Assembly: GCF_002251435.1 (NCBI RefSeq)
Contig: NZ_NPJI01000110.1
Coordinates: 62,001 to 126,000 of the forward strand
DNA length: 64,000 nt
DNA from: Prevotella sp. P2-180
GTDB taxonomy: Bacteria; Bacteroidota; Bacteroidia; Bacteroidales; Bacteroidaceae
Direction: 5' to 3'
The position numbers were made by a program, and so were the translations under genes. The notes under the pieces are model-generated. The model searched no databases and was not told where the DNA came from. It saw nothing but the letters and a program-made list of their open reading frames with translations. Numbering within the stretch: position 1 is the stretch's first letter; every line of letters begins with the position of its first letter. Of the stretch, positions 1 through 8,773 are shown piece after piece.

Positions 1-507
1 GAGCATATATACTGCTTCTGCCTCAAGAGGCTCGATGACAGGAGCGTCATTCTCACCAAGGAACTCTGTTGACATCGTCCAGTTGCGCAAGTCGAAGGTG
101 AGACGATACTTGCCAGCGTATGTCACTCGCCATTTGTTGTCGGGATCGCCGGCGTGCATGATGAACTTCTGTGCCGTTATGTTCGACTTGCTAATTTCCG
201 CACCATTGTTCTCAGGACGGATAAAAGGAGCGTCCCAACTGCCAGTAGTCAGACAAAGTTTTATCTCACCGGCATAGAGCGAGCCTTCCCATGAGAAAAC
301 CAAAGCATCGTCGGCTGAGGCCTGCAGGGGTGTAGGATTGCCTATGTCCCATCCGTTGGGAGTGGCATCGCCCACCATAAAGAGGGAAGAAGTCTTGATA
401 GGCAGATCTCCTTCAATGATTACAGGGTCTTTTTCTTCGTCGCAGCCGATAAGACATAAAGCCATGAGAGTTGCGGCAAGACCGGAAAATATTTTCTTCA
501 ATTTCAT
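1..507 (-). CDS. SusE/SusF-type surface glycan-binding lipoprotein (partial)
   Basis: The reading frame stays open to the left edge, so only the first 169 residues are seen. It begins with a lipoprotein signal peptide (lipobox LIGC, Cys22) followed by acidic residues (DEEKD), typical of Bacteroidetes lipoproteins exported to the cell surface. The segment with GDATPNGWDIGNPTPL and later GKYRLTFDLRNWTM resembles the repeated beta-sandwich units of SusE/SusF-family proteins, which bind glycans outside the outer membrane without cutting them. It is the third gene of the SusC-SusD operon, only 33 bp after susD. An in-frame ATG at 519 is an alternative start; 507 is preferred because the signal peptide MKLKKIFSG starts there. 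The family call is likely; the glycan cannot be told from this part. Confidence 0.8.
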   Translation of the reverse strand, partial: MKLKKIFSGLAATLMALCLIGCDEEKDPVIIEGDLPIKTSSLFMVGDATPNGWDIGNPTPLQASADDALVFSWEGSLYAGEIKLCLTTGSWDAPFIRPENNGAEISKSNITAQKFIMHAGDPDNKWRVTYAGKYRLTFDLRNWTMSTEFLGENDAPVIEPLEAEAVYML

Positions 508-540
508 AATCGTTGTCATTAATAATGTTATACTTACTCC

Positions 541-2277
541 TTAGTCATTATATCCCGGATTCTGTTTCAAAGCCCTGTTGGCATTGAGGATAGGACGCAT
601 AATCGGGAATATTTCTGTATGAGAGTCGGCATCCGGTGTCTTGTCCCACCAAGAACTGGAGGTGAACTTTCCGAAACGGATAAGGTCGATGCGGCGGCGG
701 CTTTCGGCAAAGAACTCACGTCCCCACTCGTCGAGCATCTCATCCATGTCGAGTTGGGCATTACCCTCAGGAGCATAGAGCACTTCCTGTAGATTCTCCT
801 CGGGATAGTTGCGGCGGCGCACTGAATTGAGCAGTCGTGCTGCCTCGGCTTTCTTTCCCTGACGTAATTTGCATTCCGCAAGTGAATAGATTACTTCAGG
901 CAGGCGTATCTCTGTGTAGTCGCTTTCCATTTGGTGAATGTCGTCATCGGTATAGAATGGATATTTGGCGAAATGCCATCCAGAGTTGTGGTCGCCATCG
1001 CGCAGCGTACTTGTAGTGGCGGCAAGCCATTTGTTTGGATCCAGTCCCTGGAACTTACCCACAGCGTCGCGGATATACAGCTCGTAGTCAACCTCGGGAG
1101 CCTTGACCCTCTTCGTGGCGCCATTCTCGTCCTTGTATTCGAGATAACCATAAAGGAACATTCCCTCGCGGCGGCTATCGCCAAGATTACGGTATAGTTT
1201 CAGACGCACGTCGCCTGGATACTTGCGGAACTTCTGCACTGTCATGCCCAACTGATAATCCAGCGGCTCGCCATTGGGAGCATAACTTGGCGAGGCGGCA
1301 TACTTTGTGTTGTGGTCGCCTGCCTTGCTCTTGGAGTCGTTGAAATAATAGCGGGCACGAGCGGGAACAGTCCACCAATATGTGTCGCCCTGATACTGCC
1401 AATAGGTATAACCGGCATCAGCGGGAAAACCGAATATCACCTCATCGCAGTTGTCGTTGTCCCAGTCAAAGGCGGCATCCCAACGGTCAGCTACAGCATA
1501 CTTGCCGTAATCGCCATCGACAATCTTCTGTGCTATTGCGGCACACTCGTCATATTTCTCCTCACCAATATACACCTTGGCATTTAGGTAGAGGCGCACG
1601 AGAAGGGCTGCGGCACTCGCCTTTGTCCATTGGCCTTGTATGGTAGAATTGGTTCCAAGGTTCGTTTTCTCGATGAGCATGGGTATTGTCTCCTGCAGTT
1701 CTGTCTCGATGAAATCGAATATTCTCTTAGGCTCCACCTGAGTCTCAGTATTCAGCGACACGTCATTGTAGCTAACAGCAAGTGGTACATTGCGGAAGGC
1801 ATCAAGCAGTCGGATGTAAAACCATGCGCGCAGCACCCTGCACTGTGCCTTGAGATTGTCAAACTCAGCCTGCGAGAAGCCAAACTTATCCGGCGAGAGC
1901 GTATTAAGGTCTTCAATGACATAATTGGCCTGCATAATACCCTGGAAACATCCGTTCCATTCTGTCTGGGCATCGCCTCCATCCTCCACGTTCCACTCAT
2001 GATAGTGCAAGCGGCGCCATTTGCCTCCGTCGTCCCACCATCCGTCACGGGTGGGAGTGATGAGCTGGTCGGCCGACAGTTCGTTGAGCACGTGCCGGCT
2101 CTGTATGCTCCAGAATGCATGTTCAAATGGGCGGAAGGTGGCACGCACGACATCCATCTTCGTATTATAGTAGTTTTGTGTGCCCACCTGGTCGTAAAGA
2201 GTCTCATCGAGGTCTGTACAACCCGAAAGTGTGGCTGCACATAGAGCCGCAGAAACTAAATATTTGAATATCTTCAT
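541..2277 (-). CDS. SusD/RagB-family outer-membrane glycan-binding lipoprotein
   Basis: This is a 578-residue SusD homologue, the surface lipoprotein that forms a lid on its SusC partner and delivers oligosaccharides to it. The signal peptide ends in the lipobox LSGC with Cys20. The family pattern is clear: an N-terminal helical region with tryptophan-rich loops, the AWFYIRLLDAF helix of the TPR-like core, LPEVIYSLAECKLRQGK, and a C-terminal EWGREFFAESRRRIDLIRFGKF segment before the final PGYND. It lies 23 bp downstream of the susC at 2301-5294 and is clearly co-transcribed. Length is normal for the family. The glycan specificity is not readable; the only substrate hint is the two esterases nearby, which suggest an acetylated or feruloylated plant glycan. 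Confidence 0.95.
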   Translation of the reverse strand: MKIFKYLVSAALCAATLSGCTDLDETLYDQVGTQNYYNTKMDVVRATFRPFEHAFWSIQSRHVLNELSADQLITPTRDGWWDDGGKWRRLHYHEWNVEDGGDAQTEWNGCFQGIMQANYVIEDLNTLSPDKFGFSQAEFDNLKAQCRVLRAWFYIRLLDAFRNVPLAVSYNDVSLNTETQVEPKRIFDFIETELQETIPMLIEKTNLGTNSTIQGQWTKASAAALLVRLYLNAKVYIGEEKYDECAAIAQKIVDGDYGKYAVADRWDAAFDWDNDNCDEVIFGFPADAGYTYWQYQGDTYWWTVPARARYYFNDSKSKAGDHNTKYAASPSYAPNGEPLDYQLGMTVQKFRKYPGDVRLKLYRNLGDSRREGMFLYGYLEYKDENGATKRVKAPEVDYELYIRDAVGKFQGLDPNKWLAATTSTLRDGDHNSGWHFAKYPFYTDDDIHQMESDYTEIRLPEVIYSLAECKLRQGKKAEAARLLNSVRRRNYPEENLQEVLYAPEGNAQLDMDEMLDEWGREFFAESRRRIDLIRFGKFTSSSWWDKTPDADSHTEIFPIMRPILNANRALKQNPGYND

Positions 2278-2300
2278 ATCTTTATCTGAATTAATCGTTG

Positions 2301-5294
2301 TTAGAAATCAATTTGCATGCCTACGATAAACTGGCGGGTTGAGGGGAAATAGGTTCGTGAGCCTTGTCCGCCCGGTGTGAGTCCGTTGACTTGGTATGTT
2401 GAGGGGTCAACACCGCTGAACTTTGTCAGTGTGAACACGTTCTTCACTGTGCCATAGAGCCTGATGCGGTCTATGAAACGGCAGTTTTCCGCCTTTAGCG
2501 TGTATCCCAACGTTATCATGTCGAGCTTAAGATAGTCGCCGCGCTCAAGGAAATAGTCGCACACCACAGGGTTGGCCGTCGATGAAACCACGAAATTCTT
2601 GGCGTATGCCTTCTTCAGACGGTTACCCGTAAAGTTTCGTGTGCCATAATAGAAATCATGGATATTAAAGATATCGAAACCAAATGCCCCACGGAAGAAC
2701 AGCGAGAGGTCGAAATCCTTATAGCGGAAGTTATGTGACGTTGACATGGTGAATTTGGGCATACCATTGCCCACCACAGTACGGTCGGCATCGCTTGCCT
2801 GTGAAGCCCTGATGATGTCGCCGTCCTTGTCATATACCAGCCATTCGCCATCGGTTGTGTGGCCTGCATAACGCCACATGTAGAAATTACCAAGCGACTC
2901 GCCTTTCTGTATGCGCTGGAGATTATAGAAGGGATACGGGTCTTCTGTACCGCAAACGTCATAGTAGTCCTGGCCCACATACTGTGAATTGCTGAAATCG
3001 ACAAACTTGTTGCTTTGGGTGGTTCCCACAAAGTTGATGTCGTATGTGAAGTCCTTGGTATTCACCGCACGGAAGTTCAGGTCAATCTCTATACCTGTGT
3101 TCTTCATCGTTCCTACATTGACAAATGTTTCGTCGAAGAGATATGGTGGCACCGACACCTTGTAGTTTCCGAGCAAGTCTTGCTGACGGCGGTTGAAGTA
3201 GTTGACCGAACCATACAGGCGATTGTCAAAGAGTGAGAAGTCGATACCCACGTTCCAGTTCTTGCCTTTCTCCCAGCGCAGGTCGGGATTGACGTTCTTC
3301 GACGGTCCCCATACCTGGAAGTACTTGCCGTTATAGAAGTAATATCCGAATCCTGTCATGGTGTTCAGAGAGAGATAGCTGCCGAAGTCCTGGTTGCCGG
3401 TAATACCGAAGTCTGCTCGCAACTTGAGGTCGTTCACCCATTTCACTCCCTTCATGAACTTCTCGTCGGATATGCGCCATCCGGCTGATACGGCAGGGAA
3501 ATTACCCCATTTGTGGTTAGCTCCGAACTTCGACGAACCCTCATGGCGCAACGAGGCTGTAAACATATACTTGCCTGCGAAGTCGTAGCTGACGCGACCG
3601 AAGAAGGCAATCAGTTTAGAGTCGTTCTGATAGCTGCCCATACATATCTCTCCCTCTTCCTTGGCATATTCTCCCGAACCAAGATTGTCCGCACCAAGTC
3701 CGTCATTGGGGAAATCCTTGTTATAGGCATTAAAGCCCGAATAGCGCGAATACTGGTAGGAATAACCTGCCATAGCCTTAACGTTATGCTGACCGAAACT
3801 GCCGCTGTAGTTGGTGAGCCACTCCATAATCTGCTGGCGCTCCTTGCTATAGGAACGGCTTGCCTCGCCCTCTCGACCGTTATTGATGGCAATGGTGCTG
3901 GTTGACGGACGGAACCATGTGTTGTCGTTGCTATATTGATGGTCGGCAAACATCAGCTGGGTGGTAAGGCGATGGTTGCTCTTTCCTTCCTTGGCAAGCA
4001 ATGGCAACAGATTAAGCTTGACTGTGGCATCCCAGTCGAGAAGTTTCGTGTCGGCATGATCTTGTTCGAGCTTCTGACGTTCCACAGGATTCGAGCCCAC
4101 TACCTGTCCCATGAAGTTATAGTAGCGTGCGGGATTCTCCGGGTCCATCAAGGGAGTGGTGGGATTGGCCTCAATGGCATCCTTAAATACTCCCCAGTCG
4201 GCATTGTCACGATATATGATACGCGGAGCCACATTGGCGGTGAAGGTGAACAGTCCTCCCTTGCTTGTGTGCATCACCGATGCACGTGCACCATATTCCT
4301 CACGCTCCGAACGCAGGTCGATACCTTTTGCATCACGATAGTCGGCACTGATGCGATAGTTGTTCTTGTCGTTGCCGCCACTCATGGTGAGGGTGTGCTG
4401 CATTGTAACACCTGTGCGGCTCACCGCGTCAAGCCAATCGACATTGCCGCCAAGGTCAACACCTGTGTCGCCCCATCCGAGACGGACGTCACGATAATCC
4501 TGCGCGCTCATCATGTCGAGTTCTTTCTTGATAACATCAAACGACATCATACCTGAATATGACGTATGAACCGAACCGTCCTTGCTTCCCTTCTTCGTCG
4601 TCACCACGATTACACCATTCGAACCGCGTGTTCCGTATATAGCAGAGGCTGCACCGTCCTTGAGAATGTCAAACGAGGCAATGTCGTTGGGATTGATATT
4701 AGTAAGGTTGCCGCCAGGCACACCGTCGATGACAATCAACGGACCAAGACCGGCAGAACGCGAGGAGACACCACGTATCTGGATGCTTGCCTGATTGTTG
4801 GGGTCGCCCGCACCAGTGTTTGTGATTGACACACCAGGCACCTTGCCCTGAATCATCATAGAGGGGTCGAGCGAACTGACTGTGAGGAAGTCCTTCTCGC
4901 TCACATGTGAGATGGCTGAAGTAAGCTCTTTCTTGTCCATGGTGCCATAACCTATGACCACCACCTCATTAAGAATATCACTCTTCTCCTTCAGCGTCAC
5001 GTCGATGACCTTGCGTCCGTTAATCTTCTCGCTTGCGGTCTCAAATCCCACATACGAAAAAATCAACGTGCCCGAAGAAGACACCTCGATGGAATAATTA
5101 CCATCCACGTCTGTCACTACCCCCTGGCCGGTCTTGTCAACTCTCACACTGACACCAATCAGTGGTTCCCCGCCCGGGTCTCTCACCGTACCGGTTATCT
5201 TTGCCTTTTGGGCTGATGCTGTCATCGTGACACACACCATGAATAACATCATAAGAAACCGATACATCACATTCTTTGTCCTTAATTGTTTCAT
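2301..5294 (-). CDS. SusC/RagA-family TonB-dependent outer-membrane transporter
   Basis: This 997-residue protein is the outer-membrane pore of a Sus-like glycan importer, powered by TonB-ExbBD. In order it shows a signal peptide ending at ASAQ (about residue 29), a carboxypeptidase-D-like regulatory domain (about 31-105; GEPLIGVSVRV, SYVGFE), the TonB-box-like LNEVVVIGYG, a plug domain (IQIRGVSS, PLIVIDGVPGG, ASAIYGTRGSNGVIVVTTKKG), and a 22-strand-type barrel ending in an aromatic residue (GMQIDF). It is the first gene of the operon that continues with SusD and the SusE/F-like protein. It has no STN domain, so sigma/anti-sigma signalling is not expected; the divergent DUF6377 regulator is the likelier controller. 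At 997 residues it is of ordinary SusC size. Confidence 0.95.
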   Translation of the reverse strand: MKQLRTKNVMYRFLMMLFMVCVTMTASAQKAKITGTVRDPGGEPLIGVSVRVDKTGQGVVTDVDGNYSIEVSSSGTLIFSYVGFETASEKINGRKVIDVTLKEKSDILNEVVVIGYGTMDKKELTSAISHVSEKDFLTVSSLDPSMMIQGKVPGVSITNTGAGDPNNQASIQIRGVSSRSAGLGPLIVIDGVPGGNLTNINPNDIASFDILKDGAASAIYGTRGSNGVIVVTTKKGSKDGSVHTSYSGMMSFDVIKKELDMMSAQDYRDVRLGWGDTGVDLGGNVDWLDAVSRTGVTMQHTLTMSGGNDKNNYRISADYRDAKGIDLRSEREEYGARASVMHTSKGGLFTFTANVAPRIIYRDNADWGVFKDAIEANPTTPLMDPENPARYYNFMGQVVGSNPVERQKLEQDHADTKLLDWDATVKLNLLPLLAKEGKSNHRLTTQLMFADHQYSNDNTWFRPSTSTIAINNGREGEASRSYSKERQQIMEWLTNYSGSFGQHNVKAMAGYSYQYSRYSGFNAYNKDFPNDGLGADNLGSGEYAKEEGEICMGSYQNDSKLIAFFGRVSYDFAGKYMFTASLRHEGSSKFGANHKWGNFPAVSAGWRISDEKFMKGVKWVNDLKLRADFGITGNQDFGSYLSLNTMTGFGYYFYNGKYFQVWGPSKNVNPDLRWEKGKNWNVGIDFSLFDNRLYGSVNYFNRRQQDLLGNYKVSVPPYLFDETFVNVGTMKNTGIEIDLNFRAVNTKDFTYDINFVGTTQSNKFVDFSNSQYVGQDYYDVCGTEDPYPFYNLQRIQKGESLGNFYMWRYAGHTTDGEWLVYDKDGDIIRASQASDADRTVVGNGMPKFTMSTSHNFRYKDFDLSLFFRGAFGFDIFNIHDFYYGTRNFTGNRLKKAYAKNFVVSSTANPVVCDYFLERGDYLKLDMITLGYTLKAENCRFIDRIRLYGTVKNVFTLTKFSGVDPSTYQVNGLTPGGQGSRTYFPSTRQFIVGMQIDF

Positions 5295-5331
5295 AATGTT
5301 TTTAAAATTTTAGTTATTTCGAATTTTTGTG

Positions 5332-5339
5332 CAAAGATA
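5332..5339 (-). promoter_or_regulatory. Promoter -7 element for the SusC operon
   Basis: On the minus strand the sequence reads TATCTTTG, a perfect match to the Bacteroidetes -7 consensus TAnnTTTG, about 38 nt before the SusC start codon. No good -33 TTTG lies at the usual 19-21 nt, so the promoter may need an activator. Confidence 0.55.
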
Positions 5340-5375
5340 TGGACTTTTTTATTCAATTGTTCCGACAAGTACCCA

Positions 5376-5463
5376 TAAAGTACATTATATTTTTTTGCTT
5401 CTTCTATTACCATATTGATTATCAGCACAATATTAAACAAGTAAAAATACCGTAAAGTACATT
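5376..5463. repeat. Direct repeat TAAAGTACATT in the SusC/regulator intergenic region
   Basis: The 11-bp word TAAAGTACATT occurs at 5376-5386 and again at 5453-5463, 77 bp apart, each preceded by TACC. Both copies lie in the 307-bp divergent intergenic region upstream of the SusC promoter. This spacing and position fit binding sites for a regulator of the PUL, perhaps the divergent DUF6377 protein. The operator role is inference. Apart from this repeat and the two promoters the region shows nothing else. Confidence 0.45.
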
Positions 5464-5544
5464 CACCTATTAGTGTAAAAAATACAAGATACATGTATTA
5501 TTAACATCTTTTATACACATTTCGTGGCTATTTTATTGCTATAA

Positions 5545-5576
5545 TTGATAATTTTACGTACTTTTGCCGCAAATTA
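5545..5576 (+). promoter_or_regulatory. Promoter of the DUF6377 regulator gene
   Basis: TTG at 5545-5547 and TACTTTTG at 5569-5576, separated by 21 nt, match the Bacteroidetes primary-sigma promoter. Transcription would begin a few bases downstream of 5576, giving a leader of roughly 20 nt before the ATG at 5602. Confidence 0.55.
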
Positions 5577-5601
5577 GAAACCCACAACTATATATGATGA
5601 T

Positions 5602-7251
5602 ATGCAACCTATAGATTTTAAAAAGACGGTATCAGTTGTTATTATGATATTCTCTTTTGCAATACTTTCCTCTGCCAATAACGCGGCATTGCTTCAAAAG
5701 CTCGACAGCGTGATTGAAGCAAGCGAAACCATAGTGGCTGAGAAGAACAAAAAAATTGCCACGCTTAAGCAAATGGCAGCAAAGGAAAACAACACCGCAC
5801 TGCTCTTGGAAAGATACCGCGAACTCAGTGAAGAATACTATGTCTTCAAATTTGATTCAGCAAAAGTATATGTTGAAAAAGGTCTTGCATTAGCAAAAAA
5901 AGTACAGAACATTAGATATATTGTGACTAACACAATAATGAAGGCCAAACTGCTTTCCATCGGAGGACTATACAGCGAAGCTATAAACACACTGAATACG
6001 ATAGAACAGGATAGTCTTGGAGAACAGAATATGACATTCGACTACAACATCGCCTATTCAACTATTTATTCCTACTGGGCTGACTATTGCAACGACGACA
6101 CCTATTCACCGATATACAGGGAGAGATCGAATGCTTATCTCAAAACCGCCATAGCCAACATCGACAAAAACAACGCTGCCTACGACTATTATATGGGCGA
6201 ATACCATGTTTATATTGACAAAGACGACGACAAGGCTCTCAAGCATTATTTCAGAACACTGGAAAAAAACGGCATGACATCAAGAGTATTTGCCATGGCA
6301 TCATTTGCAATAGCCAATAACTACAGCGCACATGAAAATATGGAGAAGTACGAGGAATACCTGATAAAAGCCAGTATCTGCGACATTCTCTGCTGCACTA
6401 AGGAAAATCTCGCCATACAGGACCTTGCCATGCACCTCTTCAAGCAAGACAACGAGAATATCGAGAGGGCAAGGGTGTATATCAACACTGCTATGGACGA
6501 CGCCAAATCATACAACAACAGACTTAGAATACTGGAGATTTCACAGAAACTGCCAATTATTGTGTCAACATACCACAAGAGGCTTACAACACAAAACTCA
6601 ACACTAATGTATGCCGTTTGGGGTATATCACTGCTTGTAGTTACAATGCTTGTGCTATTGTATTTCTTCGTCAGACAAAACAAACTGCTGTCGAAAAGAC
6701 GGCACGAGCTGCATGTCAGCAACAACATGCTTACGGAAACTAACGAGCGACTGAACCGTGCAAACGAACAACTGCTCGACACCAACCGCAAACGCGAGGG
6801 TCTCGCCAAACTATACATTGACCTATGCGCCAAATACATCGACAAGATGGCGAAGTTCCAAGTCATGGTGCAGAGGAAAATCAAGGCTAACCAAATCAAC
6901 GAACTTATGAGTTATATGTCCTCGTCAAGACTCAACTATGAGGATGCCGACACCTTCATGAAGCGTTTCGACGAGGCTTTCCTTAATCTGTATCCATCGT
7001 TTGTCACTGAGTTTAACGCACTCCTGAAAGAGGATGAACAAGTCATAACCAAAAATCCGCACTCCCTCACCACCGAATTACGCATCTTCGCACTCATACG
7101 CCTCGGTGTCAAGGAGAGTTCGGAGATAGCCGCCCTACTCTACTACACCCCGCGCACCATATACAACTATCGCTCTGCTTTCAAGAACAAAGCCATAGAC
7201 CGTGAGTCTTTTGAACAACGTGTTTGTACGCTATGCACCGTGATTAATTAG
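5602..7251 (+). CDS. Membrane-anchored TPR regulator with C-terminal HTH (DUF6377 type)
   Basis: This 549-residue protein has an N-terminal signal peptide, a helical TPR-like region predicted to lie in the periplasm (about 30-330), one transmembrane helix (about 334-355, LMYAVWGISLLVVTMLVLLYF), a charged coiled coil (about 358-400), and a cytoplasmic C-terminal part. Residues about 491-531 (RIFALIRLGVKESSEIAALLYY, TIYNYRSAF) look like a LuxR-type helix-turn-helix. This is the layout of the DUF6377 family found beside Bacteroidetes SusC/SusD operons. It therefore probably senses a state in the periplasm and controls transcription directly. It is divergent from the SusC operon and overlaps the convergent AraC-type regulator gene by 8 bp. 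Start 5602 is the only suitable ATG; the ATGs at 5594 and 5597 run into a stop. The regulatory role and target are inferred. Confidence 0.8.
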   Translation: MQPIDFKKTVSVVIMIFSFAILSSANNAALLQKLDSVIEASETIVAEKNKKIATLKQMAAKENNTALLLERYRELSEEYYVFKFDSAKVYVEKGLALAKKVQNIRYIVTNTIMKAKLLSIGGLYSEAINTLNTIEQDSLGEQNMTFDYNIAYSTIYSYWADYCNDDTYSPIYRERSNAYLKTAIANIDKNNAAYDYYMGEYHVYIDKDDDKALKHYFRTLEKNGMTSRVFAMASFAIANNYSAHENMEKYEEYLIKASICDILCCTKENLAIQDLAMHLFKQDNENIERARVYINTAMDDAKSYNNRLRILEISQKLPIIVSTYHKRLTTQNSTLMYAVWGISLLVVTMLVLLYFFVRQNKLLSKRRHELHVSNNMLTETNERLNRANEQLLDTNRKREGLAKLYIDLCAKYIDKMAKFQVMVQRKIKANQINELMSYMSSSRLNYEDADTFMKRFDEAFLNLYPSFVTEFNALLKEDEQVITKNPHSLTTELRIFALIRLGVKESSEIAALLYYTPRTIYNYRSAFKNKAIDRESFEQRVCTLCTVIN

Positions 7252-8725
7252 TGCGGTTACCACGTACTTCCCCCGGACTGATGCCGTATTCGTCCTTAAA
7301 GCACTTGGCGAAATAGGAGGGCGCACTGAAGCCTGTGTCGTAGGCTATTTCGGATACTGACTTGTCCGATGCTTCGAGCAGTTGCTTTCCGCGGGCAAGA
7401 CGCGACTTGCGAAGTAGTTCTACGGGTGTCATGCCTGAGAGTTGTTTCACCTTGCGGTAGAGCTGCACTCGCGACATGCCCATCTCCTCGCCAATGCGCT
7501 CCACGTTGAAGTCGGCATCGTGAAGGTTTTGCTGGAGAATGGCACGGAAACGCTCAAGGAATGGACTTTCGGCCTGTGGTGTGTCTGCTGGTGCCACCAC
7601 GTCTTTTGTCACTTCTTCGTTTACCATCAGTTTTTGCAGATAGAAACGATAGGCTATTGTGACAAGGGCGATGATGATGACAAGCACGACTATGAATGCC
7701 ACTATAACCTTCTGCTGGAAGTTGACTTGTGAAAAATATTCGTCGAGCTTTCCCTTCACCACCTCAAGGTCGTCGCTTACTCTCTGTTGCTCAATGTTTT
7801 GAGAGAGAAGAATGTCGACGTTGTTGCGGTCTACAATGGTTGAAGTGAGAATGTTCTCCTTGTTGTATTTTTTCCCATCGAGAATGTTGGTGGCGAGCTT
7901 CATGAGTTGAAGGCCGCGGGTGGGATAGATGCAGGTGGCTTCCATAAGACCTTTTTGCACTAGTTCCATACCGCCACCTGGTGTAGGCAGTGCATCTATG
8001 CCGAAATATTTTATGCCTTTCTTTCCGTGAGCCTCCGCCACACTACGTGCTCCCATGGCAAGGCGGTCGTTGTGTCCATAAACGGCGGCTATCTCCACGT
8101 CGTACTTGCTGAGTATTTCGTTCATGGCTTTCTCGCCAGACTTTACTGTCCAGTCGGCACTGCCAGGCGATGTGATGACCTTTATTTCGGGATAGTCGTT
8201 CATGGCTTCGATAAAGCCACGATGGCGGTCAACTGAGGGTGACGATGATTTAAGTCCTTGTATTTCAACCACTACGCCTTTGCCCCCAATACTGCGTGCT
8301 ATATAATGACCGAGCATATTGCCAAGCTGCGTGTTGTCGGTGCCCATAAATGCGGTGTATTTTTCCCCGCTTGTCTTTCTGTCGAAAAGCACTACCGGAA
8401 TGCCTTTGTCGTAGGCCTTGCCGACTACATCGTTGAGACTGGCGGCAGAGTTTGGCGACACGATGAGCAAGTCTACCTTTTCGTCGATGAAATGGTTGAT
8501 CTGCTTTATCTGTTGTTCGTCGCTGTCGTCGGCCGATGTTATTTCGAGCAGTATGCGTGTGTCGGCATACTGACTGAGGCGCAACTCGTTGTTCTGCTTG
8601 AAGCGCCAGGAGTCTTCGGAGCATTGAGATACTCCGATGCGATATTTCTTAGGCTTTTCGCCGCACGAAAAGCATGTGGTGGCTATTACTGCCAACAGGA
8701 TAAGAAGGGGGTAGAAATGTTTCAT
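7244..8725 (-). CDS. Membrane-spanning regulator: periplasmic sugar-binding domain fused to AraC HTH
   Basis: This 493-residue protein joins three parts. A signal peptide or N-terminal anchor (1-21) precedes a periplasmic binding protein domain of the type-1 sugar-binding fold (about 27-310; DLLIVSPNSAASL, IPVVLFDRK, AAVYGHNDRLAMGA). One transmembrane helix (about 336-358) follows, then a cytoplasmic AraC/XylS DNA-binding domain (about 383-490; the HTH elements include VERIGEEMGMSRVQLYRKVK and VSEIAYDTGFSAPSYFAKCFK). It is a one-protein signal transducer: a ligand bound outside alters a DNA-binding domain inside, with no kinase or receiver domain. The domains are clear; the ligand, probably a mono- or oligosaccharide released by the neighbouring PUL, is inferred. 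The gene is convergent with the DUF6377 gene and lies 48 bp downstream of the esterase gene, probably in the same operon. Confidence 0.88.
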   Translation of the reverse strand: MKHFYPLLILLAVIATTCFSCGEKPKKYRIGVSQCSEDSWRFKQNNELRLSQYADTRILLEITSADDSDEQQIKQINHFIDEKVDLLIVSPNSAASLNDVVGKAYDKGIPVVLFDRKTSGEKYTAFMGTDNTQLGNMLGHYIARSIGGKGVVVEIQGLKSSSPSVDRHRGFIEAMNDYPEIKVITSPGSADWTVKSGEKAMNEILSKYDVEIAAVYGHNDRLAMGARSVAEAHGKKGIKYFGIDALPTPGGGMELVQKGLMEATCIYPTRGLQLMKLATNILDGKKYNKENILTSTIVDRNNVDILLSQNIEQQRVSDDLEVVKGKLDEYFSQVNFQQKVIVAFIVVLVIIIALVTIAYRFYLQKLMVNEEVTKDVVAPADTPQAESPFLERFRAILQQNLHDADFNVERIGEEMGMSRVQLYRKVKQLSGMTPVELLRKSRLARGKQLLEASDKSVSEIAYDTGFSAPSYFAKCFKDEYGISPGEVRGNRTN

Positions 8726-8741
8726 TGCACCTTATTATTAT

Positions 8742-8753
8742 ACACGCGCGTGT
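8742..8753. promoter_or_regulatory. 12-bp perfect palindrome upstream of the AraC-type regulator
   Basis: ACACGCGCGTGT is a perfect palindrome lying 16 bp upstream of the regulator start codon, in the 48-bp gap after the esterase gene. It could be an autoregulatory operator. It has no room for a loop, so it is not a terminator. The function is a guess from position. Confidence 0.25.
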
Positions 8754-8773
8754 GGTGATTCGGGAGTGTGTTG

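Noticed and set aside
1630..2244. Long open frame on the plus strand opposite the first susD
   Set aside because: Its sequence has no signal, domain or promoter, and it is fully opposite a clear SusD gene; open antisense frames come from codon bias here.
3936..4556. Long open frame on the plus strand opposite the first susC
   Set aside because: It lies fully inside a certain SusC gene and shows no protein features.
8742..8753. Terminator of the esterase gene
   Set aside because: The palindrome has no loop and no T run on the esterase strand; kept only as a possible operator.
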